NCBI GenBank assembly: GCA_020722245.1
Contig: DYLE01000144.1
Coordinates: 1 to 6,203, forward strand
Direction: 5' to 3'
From: Desulfonema limicola
GTDB lineage: Bacteria; Desulfobacterota; Desulfobacteria; Desulfobacterales; Desulfosalsimonadaceae
DNA length: 6,203 bases
Shown here in pieces: positions 1 through 5,385 of the stretch. How positions within the stretch are numbered: the first letter of the stretch is position 1; each line of letters starts with the position of its first letter. The position numbers were made by a program, and so were the translations under genes. The notes beneath the pieces are model-generated. The model saw nothing but the letters and a program-made list of their open reading frames with translations. It was not told where the DNA came from and did not search any database.

Positions 1-19
1 GTGAAAAACTGGCGTTTTT

Positions 20-46
20 CTCTGTGTGCTTTGTGCTCTCTGTGGT
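20..46. repeat. Degenerate 9-bp-period CTCTGTG/CTTTGTG repeat, three units
   Basis: Three imperfect units, each a 7-bp core plus 2 bp, start at 20 (CTCTGTGTG), 29 (CTTTGTGCT) and 38 (CTCTGTGGT), followed by TAA at 47-49. On the minus strand it reads as CACAGAG/CACAAAG words after TTAAC. From memory, similar CACAGAG-rich intergenic patches recur in several environmental bacterial genomes; this was not checked. It lies outside any confident gene, about 180 bp beyond the end of the ABC operon. Confidence 0.5.
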
Positions 47-148
47 TAATTTGTTCATTCTTCAAACCGGAAAATCTAAGTTCCTTGGAAGCTATCAGTA
101 AAACGCGAAAAAATCAAGAAAAGCATTCTTTCCGGCAAACCAGAAAAC

Positions 149-162
149 CAGGTCCTGACCTG
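149..162 (-). terminator. Possible weak minus-strand terminator hairpin
   Basis: On the minus strand CAGGT (162-158) and ACCTG (153-149) form a 5-bp stem around CAGG, followed by G and four T (147-144). It lies about 65 nt past the stop of the 652-aa ABC gene, so it could end that operon. The stem and T-run are short, and neighbouring CCAGG copies allow other pairings, so support is weak. Confidence 0.22.
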
Positions 163-182
163 TAAGCCAGGAGCCCGATTCA

Positions 183-203
183 CCCCGGTCGCGGGGGTTT
201 TTT
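183..203 (+). terminator. Rho-independent terminator, plus orientation
   Basis: CCCCG (183-187) pairs with CGGGG (192-196) around the tetraloop GTCG, followed by one G and six T (198-203). The T-run is only on the plus strand, so it stops transcription entering from the left, 24 bp before the end of the minus-strand ABC operon. The transcript it terminates starts left of the window or within 1-165. An alternative 7-bp pairing, CCCGGTC (184-190) with GACCGGG (210-216), overlaps the 5' arm and would compete with this hairpin. Confidence 0.6.
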
Positions 204-226
204 GTCGAGGACCGGGCCTGTGCGGT

Positions 227-2185
227 TTATCCCTGAAACTGATTCAGATGAAAATAGAACCCTTTTTGGCGAATCAGCGCCTCGTGGGAGCCGGACTCGA
301 CGATCCTTCCGCCGTCCATGACCAGGATCCGGTCGGCGATACGGGCGGTGCTGAGGCGGTGGGCGATGAGAATGGCGGTCCTTCCTTTCATAAGGTTTGC
401 AAGGGCGTTTTGTATTTTTTGCTCGGTTTCCGAATCGATGTGGGAGGTGGCCTCGTCGAAGAGGATCAGTTCTGGGTCTGCGGCAAGCGCCCTTGCGATG
501 CAGATAAGCTGCCGCTGGCCGCTGGAGAGGGAAGCGCCGCCGCCGGAAAGGACAAACCCGACCCCGCCGGGAAGCCTGTCGATAAAGGACTTGCAGTGGG
601 ACGCCTCCAGAACCCGGTCCACGGCCGCTTGATCCGCCGGATGGTTTTTACTGAAGATATTGTCCGCGATGCTGCCGGAAAACAGGAACGGCTCCTGCAT
701 CACCATGGCGGTCATGGACCGCAGATCGGCTGTTTTGAAGTCGCGGATATCCGTGCCGTTGATGAGAATCCGGCCGGAATCCGGGTCATAGAAACGGATG
801 ATCAGCCCGGCCAGGGAGGTCTTGCCGGCGCCGGTGGGCCCGACAACCGCCAGGGTTTCACCGGCCTCAATCGTAAATGAGATATCCTTCAGCACGGGTT
901 CGCCCGGCAGGTAGGAGAAATGGACATGATCAAAGCGCAGGCTCTGCATGCGCTTGGGCGCAGGCGCCGGGGTTTCAGGCTGGGGCAGCATGTCCGTTTC
1001 TTCCAGGATCAGAAATATCCGCTCCGCGGAGGACAGGGCGTTTAAGGTGATGTTGTATTTTTCAGCGATGTCCCGAATCGGTTCAAAAAACATCCGCAAG
1101 TAGAATATAAAAAGAACCAGGGTGCCGAGGCTGATTCGATGGGCGATGAGGCTGCCGCCGCCGTGGAAAATGACCAGGGCAAGGACAAAGGCGCTCATCA
1201 GCTCCACAAACGGCATGAACAGGGCGAAAACAGTGATCTGCCGCATGCCGGCCAGATAGTTTTCATGGTTGAGTTTTTCAAAATTTTTAAGGTTCATCGA
1301 TTCCCGGCCGAACAGCTGAATCACCTGCATTCCGCCGATGGTTTCGGAAAACCGGGTGTTGATTTCCGCAGCCTTGATCCGAAGGGTTCGAAAGGCCTCC
1401 CGGGCGGTCCCGGCGAATTTAAAGGAGGCGTAAAGCACCGCGGGCATCACCGCATAGACCACCAGGGAGAGCCGCCAGTCGATCACGAACAAAATAACGG
1501 TGATGCCCAGAAGCAGAAAAATATCCTTTAAGCTGAACACCAGCACGGAGGTGAACATGTCATACATGTTTTGAATGTCGTTGGTCACCCGGGTCACCAG
1601 CCGGCCCACCGGGTTTCTTGTGAAAAACCGGATCGAAAGCTTTTGAATATGCGAAAACAGGGCCATCCGCAGGTCGTGCATGATCATCTGCCCGGTGTAT
1701 TCGATGATCATGGCCTGGCCGAATTCCAGAAACAGGTTGATCACAATGATGCAGAGCAGGCCGGCCGCGGCCAGGGCGACCCCGGTCAAATCCCGGCTGC
1801 GCAGCCGATGCCGCTCGGGTTCGGAAAGCTGGGAAAACCGGTCATTGGCGATTCTTGCGGTTTTCGCATCGGTGTGAAAAAGGCCGGGGTTGTCGGCGAT
1901 AATTTTTTGAACATCGGGGTCCGTGACGTCAACCGTTAGGTACCGGACCTGTTGCGCCGGGTTTTTCGGGGAGTCGGAATGCCCGGGAACAATGTATCGG
2001 TCAATGGCGATTTTGGTGATATAGGGGATGAGAAGCTCCAGCAGGGTGATCAAGAGCATCAGAAAAACGGCAAAAGACAGCAGCTTGCGGTAGGGATGGA
2101 TAAAGGGGTAGAGCTGTTTGAACAGCCGGATATCGCGGCTGCTTTCCAGTTTCTTTTCATCAAAGATGTCTTTACCCCGTTTCAT
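227..2185 (-). CDS. ABC exporter subunit, BmrD/YheH-like, consensus Walker B, 652 aa
   Basis: Half-transporter with fused membrane and ATPase domains, probably one subunit of a heterodimeric inner-membrane exporter. An elbow (LYPFIHPYRK, ~25-34) precedes TM1 (~35-56). A soluble ~65-residue segment (~66-132) separates it from TM2 (~133-156), and four more helices run to ~372. The ATPase domain has Walker A GPTGAGKTS (449-457), Q-loop Gln497, signature LSSGQ (553-557; Ser for the first Gly), Walker B LILFDE with catalytic Glu578, D-loop SHID (581-584) and switch His609. It is 50-70 residues longer than ordinary half-exporters because of the TM1-TM2 insertion, a feature I recall for BmrD/YheH. 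AAGGA lies 4 nt before the ATG, and the gene starts 15 nt after the stop of the upstream partner, implying co-transcription. Family assignment is secure. The exported substrate (drug, lipid or peptide) cannot be read from sequence. Confidence 0.93.
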   Translation of the reverse strand: MKRGKDIFDEKKLESSRDIRLFKQLYPFIHPYRKLLSFAVFLMLLITLLELLIPYITKIAIDRYIVPGHSDSPKNPAQQVRYLTVDVTDPDVQKIIADNPGLFHTDAKTARIANDRFSQLSEPERHRLRSRDLTGVALAAAGLLCIIVINLFLEFGQAMIIEYTGQMIMHDLRMALFSHIQKLSIRFFTRNPVGRLVTRVTNDIQNMYDMFTSVLVFSLKDIFLLLGITVILFVIDWRLSLVVYAVMPAVLYASFKFAGTAREAFRTLRIKAAEINTRFSETIGGMQVIQLFGRESMNLKNFEKLNHENYLAGMRQITVFALFMPFVELMSAFVLALVIFHGGGSLIAHRISLGTLVLFIFYLRMFFEPIRDIAEKYNITLNALSSAERIFLILEETDMLPQPETPAPAPKRMQSLRFDHVHFSYLPGEPVLKDISFTIEAGETLAVVGPTGAGKTSLAGLIIRFYDPDSGRILINGTDIRDFKTADLRSMTAMVMQEPFLFSGSIADNIFSKNHPADQAAVDRVLEASHCKSFIDRLPGGVGFVLSGGGASLSSGQRQLICIARALAADPELILFDEATSHIDSETEQKIQNALANLMKGRTAILIAHRLSTARIADRILVMDGGRIVESGSHEALIRQKGFYFHLNQFQG

Positions 2186-2200
2186 GGAGTCCTTGGGTCC

Positions 2201-3937
2201 TTATCCGCGGATCTGTTCAAAACGTTGCAGGGAATAGGTTTTGGCGTAATAGCCGCCCCGGTCGAGGAGCGCCTCATGGGTTCCGATGTCCGTGATGCGG
2301 CCGTTGTCCATTACCAGAATCCGGTCCGCATACCGCAGGGCCGAGAGCCTGTGGGAGGCGATGATCACTGTTTTTTCTCGGGATATGGAACGGATGGTTT
2401 CAATGATGGCCGCCGCGGTTTTGGTGTCCGTCTGACCGATGGGGTCGTCGAGAAGCAGAATCGGCGGGTCGTAAATCAGGGCCCGGGCAAGGATGACCCG
2501 CTGCTTCTGGCCTCCGGACAACACCACCCCCTTTTCACCCACCAGGGTGTCAAACCCGTCCGGAAACGACAGGATGGTATCGTATAAGGCAGCGGCCTTT
2601 GCCGCGGAGACGAGCATCGATTCGTCTATGTCTTTTTCAAGGGTGATGTTCTCCCGAATGCTTCCGGAAAACAGAAAGGGCTCCTGGGAGACAAACCCGA
2701 TGGCGCTTCTTAACTCCTTCAAGGGGATTTGCCGGATATCCACCCCGTCGATGCATATGCTTCCGCTGGTGACATCGTAGATCCTCGGAATCAGTCTAAG
2801 AAGGGTGGTTTTTCCGCTGCCCTGGGGTCCGGCGATGCCGAGCATCTCGCCGGGCCGGATGCGAAACCGGATTTGGCTGAGCGCCGGCGCCTGGCCTTTT
2901 TCAAATGAAAACCCGACGTTTTCAAAGGCGATCTCCCCAAAGCGGCGGGTGTGTGGGGCCGGCATGGGGGGGTCGGCGATTTCCGGGCCGACCCGAAGGA
3001 TGGCGTTGATCCGGTCCAGGGAGGCGGTCCCCCGCTGCACCAGGTTGGTGACCCATCCCAGGGCCATCATGGGCCAGGTCAGGAGGTTTAAGTAGCTGAT
3101 AAAGGCGACCAGGTCACCGGGGGTAATCACTGCGGTGATGGTCTGCCGGCCTCCGAGAAAGAGCACCGCGACCATGCTGAGGTTGTTGAAAAAAAGCATC
3201 ATGGGGAAAAAGAAACCGATGATCCTGACCAGCCCCATGTTTTTTTCAATATAGGCGCGGGATACCGCATCCATTCGCCGGGCTTCATCTCCCCGGCGGT
3301 TGTAGGCCTTGACGACGCGAATCCCCGCAAAGCTTTCCCGGGCCAGCTCGGTCAGATCGGAAAAGGTCTCCTGAACCCTGAGGTACCGGCGGTGGATTTT
3401 TCTGCCGAAGCTCTGGGTGAACCAGACGACCAATGGCATGGGGATAAGGGTGAACAGGGTCAGCTTCACGTTGATATACGCCATAAACCCGATGGCCGCG
3501 CTGCCTAAATATATCGCGTCCGTCAAAGCCACCAGGCCCATGCCGACCGCCATGCGAATGTTGTTGAGGTCGTTGGAGGCGAGCGCCATCAGATCCCCGG
3601 TTTTGGCCCGGTCAAAGTAGGAGGCGGAAAGCGTCTGGATATGGGCGAACAGCCTGTTGCGCAGCCCCTCTTCCACCACCCGCGAGGTGCCCAGAAGAAA
3701 CCTTCTCCAGATAAACCGAAGAACCGCCATCATCAGGGCGATGCCTAGGATGTATCCGGCATACACCAGGAGCGCCTGGGTATCGGCTTGAAACAGGGTC
3801 AGATCATCCACGGCCCATTTGATGACCCGGGGAATAAACAGCTGAAGGGTGTCCACCCCCATGAGGCAGAGAACCCCGGCCAGGATCAGGGTCTTTCGCT
3901 GATAAAAATAGGGTTTTATTAAGTAAAATGAACGCAT
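2201..3937 (-). CDS. ABC exporter subunit, BmrC/YheI-like, degenerate Walker B, 578 aa
   Basis: First gene of the exporter operon and likely heterodimer partner of the 652-aa subunit. Six helices lie at roughly 16-38, 54-76, 130-152, 154-174, 237-262 and 268-292. The ATPase domain has Walker A GPQGSGKTT (370-378), Q-loop Gln418, canonical signature LSGGQ (473-477), Walker B ILLLDD with Asp498 where the catalytic Glu belongs, an unusual D-loop GQTD (501-504) and His529. Asp at this position marks the degenerate site of heterodimeric exporters such as BmrC. I chose the ATG at 3937 because MRSFYLIKPY matches a normal exporter N-terminus and gives the usual length, with a weak GGAAAG just upstream. 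The frame stays open back to 4273, but that extension translates the heptamer repeat and overlaps the divergent gene, so it is artefactual. Gene order (578-aa then longer subunit) matches yheI-yheH. Confidence 0.92.
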   Translation of the reverse strand: MRSFYLIKPYFYQRKTLILAGVLCLMGVDTLQLFIPRVIKWAVDDLTLFQADTQALLVYAGYILGIALMMAVLRFIWRRFLLGTSRVVEEGLRNRLFAHIQTLSASYFDRAKTGDLMALASNDLNNIRMAVGMGLVALTDAIYLGSAAIGFMAYINVKLTLFTLIPMPLVVWFTQSFGRKIHRRYLRVQETFSDLTELARESFAGIRVVKAYNRRGDEARRMDAVSRAYIEKNMGLVRIIGFFFPMMLFFNNLSMVAVLFLGGRQTITAVITPGDLVAFISYLNLLTWPMMALGWVTNLVQRGTASLDRINAILRVGPEIADPPMPAPHTRRFGEIAFENVGFSFEKGQAPALSQIRFRIRPGEMLGIAGPQGSGKTTLLRLIPRIYDVTSGSICIDGVDIRQIPLKELRSAIGFVSQEPFLFSGSIRENITLEKDIDESMLVSAAKAAALYDTILSFPDGFDTLVGEKGVVLSGGQKQRVILARALIYDPPILLLDDPIGQTDTKTAAAIIETIRSISREKTVIIASHRLSALRYADRILVMDNGRITDIGTHEALLDRGGYYAKTYSLQRFEQIRG

Positions 3938-3959
3938 TATCTTTCCGATGCAAGATAGA

Positions 3960-3988
3960 CGGATACTATGCCGGTGTTTGGGTGTAAA
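3960..3988 (-). promoter_or_regulatory. Weak candidate promoter for the ABC operon
   Basis: On the minus strand TTTACA (3988-3983) is followed after 17 bp by TATCCG (3965-3960), about 22 bp before the ATG at 3937. The -35 is 5/6 to consensus but the -10 only 3/6, so this is tentative. It would leave a very short leader of about 16 nt. No better sigma70 pair is apparent between the heptamer array and the start codon. Confidence 0.2.
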
Positions 3989-3997
3989 GGATTTTTT

Positions 3998-4051
3998 AAG
4001 GTGGAAGGTGGAAGGTGGAAGGTAGAAGGTAGAAGGTAGAAGGGGGAAGGT
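3998..4051. repeat. Heptanucleotide tandem repeat, AAGGTGG/AAGGTAG
   Basis: Seven complete 7-bp units plus a 5-bp partial run without interruption. Three AAGGTGG (3998-4018) are followed by three AAGGTAG (4019-4039), one AAGGGGG (4040-4046) and AAGGT (4047-4051). The block arrangement of variants points to growth by slippage or unequal exchange. The plus strand is all purine apart from one T in most units. The first three units hold GG pairs spaced by T or AA, so a two-tetrad quadruplex is conceivable. The array sits in the divergent spacer, 60 bp from the ABC start codon and 26 bp from the -35 of the CNNM promoter. Read on the minus strand it encodes a Leu/Pro/Ser/Thr/Phe heptad that creates a false N-terminal extension of the ABC gene. 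Confidence 0.95.
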
Positions 4052-4077
4052 ATCAATGAAAGGTTCAATAAATGGAA

Positions 4078-4105
4078 TTGATATTTGAGGCGGGTCTGAT
4101 ATAGT
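4078..4105 (+). promoter_or_regulatory. Sigma70-like promoter for the CNNM-RNase operon
   Basis: TTGATA (4078-4083) and TATAGT (4100-4105) are each 5/6 to the sigma70 consensus and lie 16 bp apart. Transcription would start near 4112, giving a leader of about 30 nt that contains the Shine-Dalgarno sequence. The heptamer array ends 26 bp upstream of the -35, in the position of an upstream activator or UP-element region. Confidence 0.55.
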
Positions 4106-4127
4106 AAAACAAACCGATGAAATCAAC

Positions 4128-4133
4128 AGGGGG
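4128..4133 (+). promoter_or_regulatory. Ribosome binding site of the CNNM gene
   Basis: AGGGGG lies 9 nt before the ATG at 4143. An ATG at 4139 is in another frame and runs into no protein of the family. The start at 4143 gives an N-terminus that leads directly into the first membrane helix, so this site supports that start. Confidence 0.6.
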
Positions 4134-4142
4134 ATCGAATGG

Positions 4143-5369
4143 ATGGCGGGTGAGTTTATTTTTTTGTTTATTCTGCTTTTGCTCTCCGGGATTTTTGCGG
4201 CCTCGGAGACCGCCTTGTATACCATCAGCAAAACCAAGGCCCGGCATCTGGCCAAAACCCCAGGAAGGGCCAATCAGCTGATATTTAAAATGAAACAGGA
4301 CCAGCAGAACCTGCTGACCACCATCCTGATCGCCAACGACCTGGTCAATATCGGCGCCTCCGCCCTGGCGACATCAATGATCATTGAGTCGTTTTCAGGG
4401 TATGTGGGATGCGCGGTGGGAATCGCCACCGGCATCATGACCTTTCTTATTCTTGTGTTCGGTGAAATTTTTCCCAAAACCCTGGCCACCCAGTACAATG
4501 TCGAGGTGGCGCGGGTCATGATTTTTCCCCTTTATTGGCTGTCGCATCTTCTGTATCCGGCGGTCTGGTTTTTGAATTTTATTCCCCGGCTGGTTCGAAG
4601 AAAGGAGGGGGCGCCTGCGGCCACGGAGGCCGAACTGATCACCTTTGTCGATGTGGTTCAGGAAGAAGGAGAGATCAAGCCGGATGAAAGGGAGCTGATC
4701 TACAATGTTTTTAAACTGGATGATGTCAATGTCTCCGCCATCATGACCCCGAGCGCGGACATGTTCGTCATCGACCGTTCCAAACCCCTGGACGTCAGAA
4801 AAATCATTGATTCCGGCTATTCCCGGATTCCGGTGATTGAGGGGAACATCGATCATGTGGTGGGGATCATCAACATCAAGGACCTGTGCCGCCAGAAGGT
4901 CACACCGGGGCAGGGGATTGACATTGAAAAAATCATGCGGGAGCCCTATTTTGTGCCGGAGTATAAAAAACTGGACCAGCTCTTAAACCGGTTTAAGGAA
5001 AAAAAGGATCATGCGGCCATCGTGGTCAATGAGTACGGGGAGGTCTCGGGTATCGTGACCCTGGAGGACGTGCTGGAAGCCATTGTCGGGGATATCCTTG
5101 ATGAAACCGATATCGTCAATCCGCCGGTGGTGAAGCTCCGTGACAAGGAATGGCTGGTTCTGGGATCCGCGGATATTGAGGACGTCAACGAGAAGCTGGA
5201 TATGGCGATCCCCGAATCCGGCGAATACGAAACCTTCAGCGGGTATATCCTGGAAAAAATCGGCCGAATCCCCAAACCCATGGAACAGATCGTGATTGAT
5301 CGGTATGATATAACGGTCAAGGAAATGGAAGGCAATCGGATCAAATCCTTTATTGTCAGGCGAAACTGA
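4143..5369 (+). CDS. CNNM/CorC-family Mg2+/Co2+ efflux-type membrane protein, 408 aa
   Basis: Full-length member of the CNNM (DUF21)-CBS-CorC_HlyC family, often annotated hemolysin-like. The membrane domain spans ~1-150, with helices near 5-27, 57-81, 88-112 and 122-148. It has the family motifs SGIFAASETAL (15-25), the Asn-containing ANDLVNIGAS (64-73) and GEIFPKT (107-113). An acidic helical linker leads to CBS1 (~196-250; MTPSADMF, SRIPVIEG) and CBS2 (~263-316; AAIVVNEYGEVSGIVTLEDV). The C-terminal CorC_HlyC domain covers ~327-406. Family members mediate or regulate Mg2+ (and Co2+) export across the inner membrane, with the CBS pair binding Mg-ATP. Length is typical, with no truncation. 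It is transcribed away from the ABC operon under its own promoter and is followed after 16 nt by the RNase gene. The fold is certain; the ion and direction are inferred from characterised relatives. Confidence 0.93.
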   Translation: MAGEFIFLFILLLLSGIFAASETALYTISKTKARHLAKTPGRANQLIFKMKQDQQNLLTTILIANDLVNIGASALATSMIIESFSGYVGCAVGIATGIMTFLILVFGEIFPKTLATQYNVEVARVMIFPLYWLSHLLYPAVWFLNFIPRLVRRKEGAPAATEAELITFVDVVQEEGEIKPDERELIYNVFKLDDVNVSAIMTPSADMFVIDRSKPLDVRKIIDSGYSRIPVIEGNIDHVVGIINIKDLCRQKVTPGQGIDIEKIMREPYFVPEYKKLDQLLNRFKEKKDHAAIVVNEYGEVSGIVTLEDVLEAIVGDILDETDIVNPPVVKLRDKEWLVLGSADIEDVNEKLDMAIPESGEYETFSGYILEKIGRIPKPMEQIVIDRYDITVKEMEGNRIKSFIVRRN

Positions 5370-5385
5370 TCGGGCCACTGAAAAT

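Larger units (their letters stand above)
1..165 (+). other. Open frame without clear start, possibly the 3' tail of a gene
   Basis: Frame 1 is open from the first base to a TAA at 163-165, 54 codons. Its first third is a translation of the CTCTGTG-type repeat (Cys/Leu-rich, LCALCSLWLIC). The rest is a Lys/Arg/Gln-rich tail ending in KPGPDL. An intrinsic terminator begins 18 nt after the stop, which is the right spacing for a gene end. However, the repeat-encoded start and absence of any recognisable domain make a chance opening more likely. The GTG at position 1 cannot be judged as a start because the upstream sequence is missing. I assign no function. Confidence 0.15.

Noticed and set aside
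160..186. AAGCCAGGAG followed by CCC resembles the 3' end of a cobalamin riboswitch
   Set aside because: The conserved upstream elements (GCCACTG, GGGAAG-type blocks) are absent from the AT-rich 100 bp before it, so this is a short chance match.
248..880. Plus-strand 210-aa open frame opposite the ABC gene
   Set aside because: It is antisense to the conserved ATPase domain, has a composition typical of an opposite-strand shadow, and has no recognisable domain.
1952..2587. Plus-strand 211-aa open frame spanning the junction of the two ABC genes
   Set aside because: It lies antisense to two clear exporter genes and matches no family; a shadow frame.
3998..4051. Heptamer array as a CRISPR or iteron origin
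   Set aside because: Units are 7 bp with no spacers, and there is no Rep, DnaA-box or Cas context, so neither fits.
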